64,000 bases of DNA, from the NCBI RefSeq assembly GCF_027667425.1, contig NZ_JAQEGR010000001.1, forward strand, positions 400,486 through 464,485, read 5' to 3'. The DNA comes from Fusicatenibacter saccharivorans (GTDB lineage Bacteria; Bacillota; Clostridia; Lachnospirales; Lachnospiraceae). The notes beneath the pieces were generated by a model that made no database searches, had not been told where the DNA came from, and was given only the letters and a program-made list of their open reading frames with translations. Below, in pieces: positions 7,820 through 15,436 of this stretch. Position numbers and translations under genes: made by a program. Within the stretch, counting starts at the first letter, position 1; every line of letters starts with the position of its first letter.

Positions 7820-10166
7820 AAAGCAGAGCCTTCTCGGCCTGTTCACAAAGGGAAAGAACATTCCCACCACCGCCCAGCAGACCCTCCCTTACCGGGAAAT
7901 GTACCGGGACGGGGTGTGCCGGGTAGCGGACCGCTATTACACCAAAACCATTGAATACGAGGACATCAACTACCAGCTCGCACAGTCCGAAGATCAGGCG
8001 GCCATCTTTGACGGGTGGAGCGCCTGCCTCAACTACTTTGACAGCAGCCTTCCGTTCCAGCTTTCCTTCCTCAACCACCGGAGCCGCCCGGGCAGCCGGT
8101 ACAGCGTGAACATCCCCATGCAGGACGATGATTACAACAGCGTCCGGTGTGAGTATGTGGAAATGCTGGAAAACCAGATCGCCAAAAGCAACAACGGCAT
8201 TGTCCGCACAAAGCTCCTGACCTTCGGCGTGAATGTGGATGACCTTTCCACCGCCAGGGCAAGGCTGGAACGTGTAGAGGCGGACATTTGCGGGAACTTC
8301 AAAAAGCTGGGCGTCAAGTGCCGCTCCCTTTCGGGGCTGGAACGGCTGGAGCTTCTTCACGGGCAGCTTCACCCCGGCAGCGGCTCCCCCTTCCGGTTTT
8401 CATGGGATATGATCCCCAAAACCGGGCTTTCCACCAAAGACTTTATCGCCCCGGACAGTTTCGATTTTCGTTTCAGCCGTCTGTTCCGGGTGGGGACGAC
8501 TTGGGGCGCTGCCTCCTACTTGCAGATTTTGGCCTCAGAGCTCTCGGACAAGCTGCTGGCGGAGCTTTTGGAAATGGATGCGGAAATGACCATCACTCTC
8601 CATATCCAAACCGTCGATCAGGCCGCCGCCGTAAAATCTATCAAGGCCAAAGTCTCCGACATTGACAAGATGAAGGTGGAGGAACAAAAGAAGGCAGCTC
8701 GGTCAGGGTACGACATGGACATACTTCCGCCCGACCTTGTAACGTACAGCAACGACGCAAAGACCCTTCTGGAAGATTTACAGAGCCGGAATGAAAGAAT
8801 GTTCCTGCTGACCTTCCTTGTGGTAAACATGGCCCCGACCCGCCGGGAGCTGGACAATGACCTGTTCACGGTGTCGGGTATCGTCCAGAAATACAACTGC
8901 ACCTTGAAGCGGCTGGACTTCCAGCAGGAGGATGGTTTTCTTTCCAGCCTTCCGCTGGGCCATAACGGCATTGAGATCAAGCGCGGCATGACGACCAGCT
9001 CCACGGCCATTTTCGTTCCCTTTATGACGCAGGAGCTCCGCATGGATGGCGAAGCCGTCTATTACGGGCTCAACGCACTTTCCCATAACGTCATCATGGC
9101 AAACCGGAAAAAGCTCAAAAACCCCAACGGCCTGTTCCTCGGCGTGCCGGGCTCCGGCAAATCCTTTGCCGCAAAGCGGGAGCTTGTGAACGTGTTCCTT
9201 GCCACCCGTGACCGGATCATTGTGGTTGACCCGATGGGCGAATATTCGCCCCTTATCAAGAGGCTGGGCGGTCAGGTCATCGAGATCGCCCCGGACAGCC
9301 CCCACCACATCAATCCGATGGACATTGATTTGAGCTTTGACGAGGAAAACCCGATGGCGCTGAAAGCCGACTTTATCCTGTCGCTGATGGAGCTAATCGT
9401 CGGCGGCAAGGACGGCTTGCAGCCGGTGGAGCGTACCGTCATTGACCGCTGTGTGCGCCAGATGTACCGAGAGCATTTGCAGAACCCGGAAACAAGCAAA
9501 ATGCCGACCCTCCAAACCCTGTATGACCTGCTCTGTTCCCAGCCCGAGGGCGAGGCGGTACGGCTGGCAACAGCCCTTGAAATCTATGTGTCGGGCTCTC
9601 TCAACGTGTTCAACCATGAAACCAATGTGGACCTGAACCGCCGTCTGGTATGCCTTGACTTAAAAAAGCTGGGTGCCGGGCTTCGGACGATTGCCATGCT
9701 CATTATGCAGGACTTGGTAAACTCGCAGGTGTCCATGAATTTCCTGCGCGGTATCGCTACATGGTGCTACTTCGACGAATTTCATGTGCTGCTGCGTGAC
9801 CGGCTGACGGCAAGCTACTGTGTGGCGATCTGGAAAATGCTCCGTAAGAAGGGCTGCGTACCCAGCGCCTTAACGCAGAACGTGAAGGATTTCCTTGCCA
9901 GCCCGGAGATTGAGAACATCTTTGAAAACTCGGACTTCCTTGTGCTTCTCTCGCAGGCACAGGGAGACCGGCAGATTTTAGCCAAACAGCTTGGGATCAG
10001 CCCCCATCAGCTTTCCTATGTGACCCATACCAATTCCGGCGAAGGGCTGCTGTTCTTCGGAAACACCACCATCCCGTTTGTTGACCGCTTCCCGCAGAAT
10101 ACCGAGCTGTACGCCATTATGACCACCCGCCCGGAGGACAAAAAACAGGAAATGAACCGGGCATAA
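7773..10166 (+). CDS. virB4: VirB4-type conjugation ATPase
   Basis: 797 residues. Start chosen at TTG 7773, 9 nt after AAGGAGG (7757-7763); the longer in-frame extension to 7707 lies inside prgI and has no ribosome binding site. VirB4 powers assembly of the T4SS and substrate passage. N-terminal VirB4 region to about residue 400, Walker A GVPGSGKS at about 457-464 and Walker B CYFDEFHVLL at about 665. The sequence ends ...EDKKQEMNRA and P7 follows. This is the only VirB4 in the window, so element 2 would need its own copy elsewhere or use this one. Confidence 0.95.
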   Translation: MRNSRRAGKLAGKKPEKQSLLGLFTKGKNIPTTAQQTLPYREMYRDGVCRVADRYYTKTIEYEDINYQLAQSEDQAAIFDGWSACLNYFDSSLPFQLSFLNHRSRPGSRYSVNIPMQDDDYNSVRCEYVEMLENQIAKSNNGIVRTKLLTFGVNVDDLSTARARLERVEADICGNFKKLGVKCRSLSGLERLELLHGQLHPGSGSPFRFSWDMIPKTGLSTKDFIAPDSFDFRFSRLFRVGTTWGAASYLQILASELSDKLLAELLEMDAEMTITLHIQTVDQAAAVKSIKAKVSDIDKMKVEEQKKAARSGYDMDILPPDLVTYSNDAKTLLEDLQSRNERMFLLTFLVVNMAPTRRELDNDLFTVSGIVQKYNCTLKRLDFQQEDGFLSSLPLGHNGIEIKRGMTTSSTAIFVPFMTQELRMDGEAVYYGLNALSHNVIMANRKKLKNPNGLFLGVPGSGKSFAAKRELVNVFLATRDRIIVVDPMGEYSPLIKRLGGQVIEIAPDSPHHINPMDIDLSFDEENPMALKADFILSLMELIVGGKDGLQPVERTVIDRCVRQMYREHLQNPETSKMPTLQTLYDLLCSQPEGEAVRLATALEIYVSGSLNVFNHETNVDLNRRLVCLDLKKLGAGLRTIAMLIMQDLVNSQVSMNFLRGIATWCYFDEFHVLLRDRLTASYCVAIWKMLRKKGCVPSALTQNVKDFLASPEIENIFENSDFLVLLSQAQGDRQILAKQLGISPHQLSYVTHTNSGEGLLFFGNTTIPFVDRFPQNTELYAIMTTRPEDKKQEMNRA

Positions 10167-10170
10167 CACA

Positions 10171-10193
10171 CTTCGGGCCATGCTGGCCCGAGG
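10171..10193. repeat. Interspersed palindrome P7
   Basis: Five bases after the virB4 stop, with AAAGGAGG following 5 nt later. The right arm ends CCCGAGG, giving T/G wobble at positions 2/22. Confidence 0.9.
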
Positions 10194-10214
10194 TTTGGAA
10201 AGGAGGGATACATC

Positions 10215-12113
10215 ATCGAAAAGAAACCGGACAAACGGAATTTTCAAAGGCCGGGGCCGACGGAGGATACCGGGGGCAATCGCCCCGGACCGGCTGAACG
10301 GGAAGGACCTTCCCCCGCACCATCCCGACGTCTGCGGTTTGAGGACGAGGATACCGGGCAGGACAGTCCTTCGGGCCACGATGGCCCGAAGTCCAAAAGC
10401 GGCAAGTTTCAAGAGGACAGCCGGAAAGCCCGCCCTTCTGACCGCATGAGGCAGGAGGATGACAAGGGCGGTCCGCAGGATACCGGAAAGGCGCAGGAGC
10501 CGGAAGGCTCCGCCGAGAAGGCCGGGAGCAAAAAGGACAAGTACCAGAAGGCGCAGGCCAAAGCGGAGCGCGCCGGGGAAAAGCTGGGAAAGGCCCGGGA
10601 GAAGCTGGATAAGGTCGAGGCGAAACGGGCGGCGCAGAAGCCACCGGGGCTTGCGAAGAAAGCTGTCCGGGGAGCCCGCACCGAGGCATGGTTTTATCTC
10701 CACAACAAAATCAACGAAGTCGAACATGAAAATGTGGGCGTGGAAGGAGCGCATAAATCCGAGCTGGCCGCAGAGGCCGGAGCCCGGAAACTGACCCGCT
10801 ATGCCAAACGCCGCTGGCGGGAACACCCAGCCCGGAAGGTGGCAAAGTGGGAACGGAAGGACATAAAAGCCCGGGCCAATGTGGATTTTCAAAAGATGGC
10901 CTCCGAGCACCCGGAACTTGCCAGCAATCCGCTTTCCCGTGTGCAGCAGAAATGGAAACTGAAACGCCGGTATTCCAAAGAAGCAAAGGCGGCTGCAAAA
11001 CAGGGCGCAAAGGCCGCAAAGAAAACCGCTGCCGCTTCGGGAACTGCGACCCGTCGGGCGGCGCAGTTTGTGACACGTCATCCCGTGGCGGTGCTGGTCC
11101 TGCTCCTGCTGTTGCTGCTCTGTTTTCTTGTGTCGGCGGTAAGCTCCATCTTTCCCACGCTTGGCAGCGGCCTTGCCAATGCGTTATCCGGCACCTCCTA
11201 CGCCTCGGAGGATACGGACCTGCTGGGCGTGGACGAGGACTACACGGCACTGGAAAACGAGCTGGCGCAGACGGTAGCGAACATCGAAAGCACCCATCCC
11301 GGCTATGACGAGTACCGCTATTCCGTGGACGAGATCGGCCATAACCCCTATGAGCTGGCGTCCTATCTCTCGGCAAAGTACCATGTGTATTTCCGGGAAC
11401 AGGTGCAGGACGAACTGCGGGAGATCTTCGAGGCACAGTATGAGCTGACCTTGACGGAGAAAGTCGAGATACGCTACCGCACCGAAACCAGCACCGACCC
11501 GGAGACCGGGGAAACCACCACCGAGGAAGTCCCCTATGAGTATTACATTCTCAATGTGACCCTCACAAACAAGACGCTGCCCGCCGTGATCCTGCCGAGG
11601 CTTAACGAACAGCAGCGGGAAATCTACACCGTTATGCAGCAGCTCAAAGGCAACAAACCCTATCTGTGGGAAGGGATTTACAACGGCGGCGAAGATACCG
11701 GCCCCAGCTATGAGATACCCGGCGAGGCGCTGGATGACCCGGCTTTTGCGGCGCTCATGAAAGAAGCCACAAAGTACATCGGCTGGCCCTATGTGTGGGG
11801 CGGCTCCAGCCCGTCCACCTCCTTTGACTGTTCGGGCTTTGTCTGCTGGGTGTACACGGCCAGCGGCGTCCACAACCTGCCCCGTACCACGGCGCAGGGC
11901 ATTTACAACCAGTGCGCTATCATTTCCCCCTCCGAGGCAAAGCCCGGCGACATTATCTTTTTCACGGGAACCTATGACAGCCCCGGCCCTGTGTCCCATG
12001 TGGGGATTTATGTGGGCGACGGGATGATGCTCCATTGTGGTTCGCCCATCCAATACGCAAACATCAATTCAAGCTACTGGCAGACACATTTCTATGCCTT
12101 CGGGCGTTTGTGA
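10215..12113 (+). CDS. NlpC/P60 peptidoglycan hydrolase of the T4SS (CD1108-like)
   Basis: About 632 residues. Domain order: charged, Lys/Arg/Glu-rich N-terminal 290 residues, one membrane segment (about 291-315), an extracellular region with Glu-rich helices and a C-terminal NlpC/P60 domain from about residue 515. Catalytic Cys in DCSGF (about 539), His in VSHVGIY (about 595). It would open the cell wall for the conjugation channel, like VirB1/TcpG. Start is unclear: the GGAGG at 10202-10206 is followed only by ATC codons (10212, 10215); ATC 10215 has 8-nt spacing, the same as at 1645. The first ATG in frame (10446) would remove about 77 residues. Palindrome P8 lies inside this N-terminal coding part. 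Confidence 0.85.
   Translation: MEKKPDKRNFQRPGPTEDTGGNRPGPAEREGPSPAPSRRLRFEDEDTGQDSPSGHDGPKSKSGKFQEDSRKARPSDRMRQEDDKGGPQDTGKAQEPEGSAEKAGSKKDKYQKAQAKAERAGEKLGKAREKLDKVEAKRAAQKPPGLAKKAVRGARTEAWFYLHNKINEVEHENVGVEGAHKSELAAEAGARKLTRYAKRRWREHPARKVAKWERKDIKARANVDFQKMASEHPELASNPLSRVQQKWKLKRRYSKEAKAAAKQGAKAAKKTAAASGTATRRAAQFVTRHPVAVLVLLLLLLLCFLVSAVSSIFPTLGSGLANALSGTSYASEDTDLLGVDEDYTALENELAQTVANIESTHPGYDEYRYSVDEIGHNPYELASYLSAKYHVYFREQVQDELREIFEAQYELTLTEKVEIRYRTETSTDPETGETTTEEVPYEYYILNVTLTNKTLPAVILPRLNEQQREIYTVMQQLKGNKPYLWEGIYNGGEDTGPSYEIPGEALDDPAFAALMKEATKYIGWPYVWGGSSPSTSFDCSGFVCWVYTASGVHNLPRTTAQGIYNQCAIISPSEAKPGDIIFFTGTYDSPGPVSHVGIYVGDGMMLHCGSPIQYANINSSYWQTHFYAFGRL
10369..10391. repeat. Interspersed palindrome P8 (inside coding sequence)
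   Basis: Within the N-terminal linker of the hydrolase gene, read in frame as SGHDGPK. P9 and P10 are read in the same frame of the repeat. Confidence 0.8.
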
Positions 12114-12135
12114 GCCAGAGGAAAGGAGTCCTTGC

Positions 12136-12402
12136 ATGAACAAGATCGACAAGCTCGATAAGGAACTGGAAAAAGCCCGGGAGAAGGCTGCCGAGTGGCA
12201 GGCCAAAATCCGGGAGCTGGAAAAGCAGAAACAGGAGGAAGAAAACAGCCAGATCGTGCAGGCGGTGCGCTCCCTCAAACTGACGCCCGCCCAGCTTATG
12301 GCTTTTTTGAATGACCCCAAAAACAGCCTTACCGCTTCGGGTCATACTGACCCGAAGCCGGAGGCACCCGAAAAGGAGGACACAGCCCATGAAGAAAATT
12401 AA
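12136..12402 (+). CDS. DUF4315 family coiled-coil protein
   Basis: 88 residues, ATG 12136 after AAAGGAG. Residues 1-45 form a heptad-like Lys/Glu coiled coil (KIDKLDKELEKAREKA) followed by LKLTPAQLMAFLND, typical of DUF4315 proteins that sit between the hydrolase and DUF4366 genes in these elements. Palindrome P9 codes for the tail (ASGHTDPK). Its end overlaps the start of the DUF4366 gene by 14 nt. Role in the T4SS unknown. Confidence 0.8.
   Translation: MNKIDKLDKELEKAREKAAEWQAKIRELEKQKQEEENSQIVQAVRSLKLTPAQLMAFLNDPKNSLTASGHTDPKPEAPEKEDTAHEEN
12335..12357. repeat. Interspersed palindrome P9 (inside coding sequence)
   Basis: Arms CTTCGGGTCA / TGACCCGAAG, a copy with both arms changed (T:A at positions 8/16), so pairing is kept. 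It is read as SGHTDPK in the tail of the DUF4315 protein. Confidence 0.85.
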
Positions 12403-13036
12403 ATACCGCAGGCTGGCGGCGATGGCTGCCAGCCTTTTGTGTTGCCTGATCTTTACAGTCCCGGCTTATGCACAGAGCAGCGAGCCGCAGCCGGAGACAG
12501 CTCCCTCCCCGGCAGAAACCGAAGCAGAGCCGGAAACCCAGAACCCCTTTACCCTGGACGGGACGGGAACCGTGGTGGACAACGCCACCGACGAGGATGG
12601 AAAGGAGTTCTACACCATCACCACCGCAGACGAGAGCGTGTTTTATCTGGTGATCGACAAACAGAAAACCAGCGAGAACGTCTATTTCCTCAATACCGTT
12701 ACCACAGACGACCTTCTGCCTCTTGCCGAACAGGGTAAGGAACCGCCCAAAGAAGTGACCCCGGAGCCAGAGCCAAAGCCCACTGAACCGGTGGAGGAAG
12801 TACCGGAACCCGAGCCGGAGAAAAAGGACAGCCCCCTTCTCTCTCTGCTCCTGATCGGCGCGGTGGTGCTGGCCGGCGGTGGAATTGGTTACTATTTCAA
12901 GATTTACAAGCCGAAGCATGAGGCCCCGGATTTGGAAGATGATTACTGCGAATATGAGGACGGGGAGCTGGAGGAGATCGCAGAGGAACCCGAGGACGAA
13001 GATACCCCGCTGTGGGAGGAAGATACGGAGGAATGA
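12389..13036 (+). CDS. DUF4366 family membrane-anchored protein
   Basis: 215 residues from ATG 12389. Signal peptide (about 1-29, ending VPAYAQ), an extracellular part with Pro/Glu-rich repeats (PEPEPKPTEPVEEVPEPEPE), a C-terminal membrane segment (about 150-170, LLSLLLIGAVVLAGGGIGYY) and a very acidic cytoplasmic tail. DUF4366 proteins are constant members of CD1107-type T4SS clusters, presumably on the cell surface near the channel. The stop overlaps ATG 13033 of the next small gene. Confidence 0.8.
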   Translation: MKKIKYRRLAAMAASLLCCLIFTVPAYAQSSEPQPETAPSPAETEAEPETQNPFTLDGTGTVVDNATDEDGKEFYTITTADESVFYLVIDKQKTSENVYFLNTVTTDDLLPLAEQGKEPPKEVTPEPEPKPTEPVEEVPEPEPEKKDSPLLSLLLIGAVVLAGGGIGYYFKIYKPKHEAPDLEDDYCEYEDGELEEIAEEPEDEDTPLWEEDTEE

Positions 13037-13038
13037 GA

Positions 13039-13230
13039 ATGAATTTTACAAGCAGCCCTTTTGAACGAATGATGAAGGAAGTACCGCACCCCGGCTGGGA
13101 CAATGACGACCCTTGTAAGGGATGCCGTTACTACAAGGAGTGCAAAGGAAAGAAAAAACAGTGCCGGAAGAAGTTCCGGGCGCTGATCGTGGAGCCCCGC
13201 CCTTCGGGCCATCGTGGCCCGAAGTCTTAA
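13039..13230 (+). CDS. Small cysteine-containing protein
   Basis: 63 residues from ATG 13039, or 65 from ATG 13033, which overlaps the previous TGA. Residues 28-43 contain CKGCRYYKECKGKKKQC, a CxxC plus two further cysteines that could bind zinc. The last residues RPSGHRGPKS come from palindrome P10. The next gene starts directly after its stop. Function unknown; probably a DNA-binding or structural accessory of the element. Confidence 0.6.
   Translation: MNFTSSPFERMMKEVPHPGWDNDDPCKGCRYYKECKGKKKQCRKKFRALIVEPRPSGHRGPKS
13202..13224. repeat. Interspersed palindrome P10 (inside coding sequence)
   Basis: Perfect arms CTTCGGGCCA / TGGCCCGAAG, read as SGHRGPK at the very end of the small Cys protein. 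The following start codon is only 7 nt beyond it. Confidence 0.9.
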
Positions 13231-13632
13231 ATGGACGCCCGGGAGCTGACCCGTGACGAGAAGAAGAAAATCCGTTCTCTGGTCACGGGGATGTGTGCCA
13301 ACTATGACAGGGAAAGCGGCCTGTGCCTTCCTCTGGACTGTGCCTGTTATATGCTGCACAAGTGCTGGACAGGGGCGTACTGCCGTTACTTCCGTGAGGC
13401 TGTCCTGCCCCTTGACCCGGAGCTTCAAGCGGCGCTGACAACGGAAGGAATCTCCCCGGAACTGCGGGCCTGTGCGGTCTGCGGAAAGGCATTTTGGCCC
13501 GAGGGGCGTCAAGCCTACTGCTCCGACGTCTGCAAGGCCGAAGGAAACCGTCGGAAAAGCCGGGAACGCATGAGGAAAATGCGGGAGAAAAGGCCGGGCG
13601 GCTGTTACGATTTGCCGCCTCCAAAGGCTTGA
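13231..13632 (+). CDS. Cysteine-rich conjugative-element protein
   Basis: 133 residues. ATG 13231 follows the previous TAA without a gap and there is no Shine-Dalgarno: the place where it should be is occupied by palindrome P10, so translation probably depends on re-initiation. About 12 cysteines: an N-terminal cluster (residues 22-52) and a C-terminal zinc-ribbon-like CAVCGKAFWPEGRQAYCSDV with a further C just after. The tail is basic. Proteins of this kind occur in the same operon position in related elements; function unknown. Confidence 0.7.
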   Translation: MDARELTRDEKKKIRSLVTGMCANYDRESGLCLPLDCACYMLHKCWTGAYCRYFREAVLPLDPELQAALTTEGISPELRACAVCGKAFWPEGRQAYCSDVCKAEGNRRKSRERMRKMREKRPGGCYDLPPPKA

Positions 13633-13722
13633 CATTCCGGGCTTTTTTGAGGGTGTTTCTGGGGTGGGAATATCTTATTACATTCCTCCCCGGTCTGCCC
13701 TCTTATTTCGTAACATCCAGCA

Positions 13723-13745
13723 CTTCGGGTCATGTTGACCCGAGG
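13723..13745. repeat. Interspersed palindrome P11
   Basis: Arms CTTCGGGTCA / TGACCCGAGG. It lies in the 130-nt gap after the Cys-rich gene, 5 nt ahead of AAAGGAGG. A second inverted repeat (GGGGTGGGAAT / ATTCCTCCCC-like, 13661-13691) precedes it. Confidence 0.85.
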
Positions 13746-13764
13746 CACAGAAAGGAGGGATCTC

Positions 13765-14355
13765 TTGGAGACAGTACAAGGATATGTGATTTTGAAAGCT
13801 GCCACCTTTGAAACCGGACACGGCTTTGCGCTGGGGCATAATCCGGGAGCGCCGAGCCCCTTTGTGACCTGGCAGTTTACCGAGGGGGAAAACGGCCATC
13901 GGGATTACTACTGGGGCCGCTATGGAACCAGTCAGGCGTGGGCGCAGCGGGACTTTGACCGCCGGGTGGACGACTATCAGCAGTTTTACCATGCGGCGGT
14001 CAAGCATACCGAGCTGGGACCGGAGGGCGTTTACCGCTATTATTCCACCCAGCGGCCCGTGGACATAGGAACTTACCCGAAGCCGCCGGATAACCAGCCT
14101 CTTTCCATCGTCAACTACGATGATGACAGGCGGCGTCCTGTGGCAGACGGCAGGCTGATGGCATGGGGCGAACTGACCTACGCAAAGCCGCTGACCGAAA
14201 AGCAGATGGAGGATTATGAGCTGAAACCAGCACCGGGCAATCCTGACCGGGTGCGCCCATCCATTATTGCCCGGCTCAAAGATGAAACCAGAGGGCAGGA
14301 ACCCCCGAAGGAACCCGGCCAGAAGCGAAACCATAAAAACCATGAGGAACGATAA
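13765..14355 (+). CDS. Conserved conjugative-element protein, unknown function
   Basis: 196 residues beginning with TTG 13765, 7 nt after AAAGGAGGG. Two similar-looking halves: residues 30-70 (FVTWQF, DYYWGRYG, QAWAQRDFDRRV) and residues 95-150 (RPVDIGTYPKP, LSIVNYDDDRRRPV, AWGELTYAKPLTEKQ). The second resembles small modules found in large polyvalent proteins of conjugative elements. No enzyme motif seen. It ends KNHEER. Next gene begins 12 nt later. Confidence 0.65.
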   Translation: METVQGYVILKAATFETGHGFALGHNPGAPSPFVTWQFTEGENGHRDYYWGRYGTSQAWAQRDFDRRVDDYQQFYHAAVKHTELGPEGVYRYYSTQRPVDIGTYPKPPDNQPLSIVNYDDDRRRPVADGRLMAWGELTYAKPLTEKQMEDYELKPAPGNPDRVRPSIIARLKDETRGQEPPKEPGQKRNHKNHEER

Positions 14356-14367
14356 AGGAGGATCGCC

Positions 14368-14550
14368 ATGCACGAAAAAGACAACTATCTGAAAACCGCC
14401 GAGCTCTCCACAGAGCAGAACTGCAACATGATCGACGGCGTACCCAACAACACGCCCATCCCGCCCACGCCCCCGGAGTTGGACGCAAAACCGCTGGATA
14501 AGGTAAAGGAGCCCAAAGAACGCCGGAAAGGCCGGGAGCTGGAACGCTGA
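14368..14550 (+). CDS. Small proline-rich protein upstream of mobC
   Basis: 60 residues, ATG 14368 after AAAGGAGG. N-terminal LKTAELSTEQNCNMIDGVPN, then a Pro-rich centre (NTPIPPTPPELD) and a basic tail ending KGRELER. Its TGA overlaps the ATG of mobC (TGATG), so the two are translationally coupled. It is probably a relaxosome accessory, but only position supports this. Confidence 0.6.
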   Translation: MHEKDNYLKTAELSTEQNCNMIDGVPNNTPIPPTPPELDAKPLDKVKEPKERRKGRELER

Positions 14551-14891
14551 TGGAGAACCGCAAGCGGAATGTCCATCTGCACGTCATGGTAACACCGGAC
14601 GAGCTGGCGGCCATCCATGAGCGGATGGCCGAGGCGGGCATTTCCAACGCCGGGGCTTATGTACGGAAAATGGCTCTGAACGGGTATATCCTGCACATCG
14701 ACCTTACGCCCGTAAAAGAGCTGATCTCTCTGCAACGGCGCTGTTCCAACAATCTCAATCAGGTCGCCGTACACGCACACACCTATGGCGTGTACCCGGA
14801 GGAAATCGACGGATTGAAGCGGGACTATGAAAAGCTGTGGGGCGAGGTGTCAAAGGTGCTGCGGGAGCTTTCCGAGCTGGTGGCAAAGTAA
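14550..14891 (+). CDS. mobC: MobC family relaxosome protein
   Basis: 113 residues. Ribbon-helix-helix-type N-terminus (RKRNVHLHVMVTPDELAAI, then AGISNAGAYVRKMALNG) and the MobC core RCSNNLNQVAVHAHTYG at about residues 66-82. MobC proteins bind oriT and help the relaxase to nick. A strong terminator follows at once; the relaxase gene is 550 nt further on, behind its own promoter box. Confidence 0.85.
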   Translation: MENRKRNVHLHVMVTPDELAAIHERMAEAGISNAGAYVRKMALNGYILHIDLTPVKELISLQRRCSNNLNQVAVHAHTYGVYPEEIDGLKRDYEKLWGEVSKVLRELSELVAK

Positions 14892-14896
14892 GACGA

Positions 14897-14942
14897 GGGC
14901 GGCAGGCTTCCGTTGCGGGGCTTGCCGCCCTGCTCTTTTTTT
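14897..14942 (+). terminator. Rho-independent terminator after mobC
   Basis: GGGCGGCA (14897-14904) pairs with TGCCGCCC (14923-14930), and eight T follow shortly after. It closes the transfer operon that starts with the methyltransferase or earlier. Confidence 0.85.
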
Positions 14943-14946
14943 ACCA

Positions 14947-14969
14947 CTTCGGGCCAGTATGACCCAAAA
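14947..14969. repeat. Interspersed palindrome P12 (degenerate)
   Basis: Left arm CTTCGGGCCA is intact; the right arm reads TGACCCAAAA and so is decayed. It directly precedes the conserved 42-bp box. Confidence 0.6.
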
Positions 14970-14973
14970 GTTT

Positions 14974-15031
14974 GGGACAGGATTTACTAATCTTTCGCAA
15001 CATTTATGTCCCCGGGCAAGCATGATAAAAT
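14974..15031 (+). promoter_or_regulatory. Conserved box plus promoter of the relaxase unit
   Basis: A 43-bp segment (14974-15016) with outer arms GGGACA / TGTCCC and inner CTAATCTTTCGCAACATT is almost identical to 23470-23510 ahead of the serine recombinase. In both places a -10-like hexamer (here TAAAAT, 15026-15031) lies exactly 21 nt after CGCAACATT. Inferred: a shared operator/promoter that co-regulates relaxase and recombinase. Confidence 0.7.
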
Positions 15032-15066
15032 AGAGGTAGGAAGGATAGATAAAGGAGGTTTTGAAG

Positions 15067-15357
15067 ATGAAGATACTGCTGAAAATATTGGTTGCTCCCT
15101 TTGCTTTAGCGTTGTCCCTTCTGGCGGCTCTGCTGGTGTTCCTATTTGATATTTGTGCCGTCCTGCTGACGATTGCCTCTGTGATCCTGACGGTGCTGGG
15201 TGTCGCTCTCTTTTTCACGCCGACGCCCATAGGCGGGATTGTATTTCTGTTTCTTGCCTTCCTTCTTTCGCCGTATGGACTGCAAGCGGCGGCGGGCTCC
15301 CTTCTTTGGGCGCTGGACGGAGGCAAATCCGCTCTGTACCGGTTTCTGGCAAGTTAA
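15067..15357 (+). CDS. CD1845-like small membrane protein
   Basis: 96 residues from ATG 15067, 8 nt after GGAGG (TTG 15061 is too near the ribosome binding site). Almost entirely hydrophobic: three membrane segments at about residues 4-30, 31-52 and 55-75, the last followed by SPYGLQAAAGSLLWALD. Small membrane proteins of this type sit just ahead of the relaxase in Clostridia CTns. Function unknown. It is the first gene behind the conserved promoter box. Confidence 0.7.
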   Translation: MKILLKILVAPFALALSLLAALLVFLFDICAVLLTIASVILTVLGVALFFTPTPIGGIVFLFLAFLLSPYGLQAAAGSLLWALDGGKSALYRFLAS

Positions 15358-15361
15358 GCAG

Positions 15362-15384
15362 CCTCGGGCCATACTGGCCCGAAG
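15362..15384. repeat. Interspersed palindrome P13
   Basis: Four bases after the stop of the membrane protein, before the relaxase leader. Confidence 0.9.
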
Positions 15385-15436
15385 TCGGGGCGGTCTGAAT
15401 GGGCCGCCCCTTTCTCATGGAAAGGAGGAATGATTT

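Noticed and set aside
9978..11081. Minus-strand open frame of 367 codons opposite virB4 and the hydrolase gene
   Set aside because: Low-complexity Arg/Leu/Pro/Phe translation, antisense to well supported genes.
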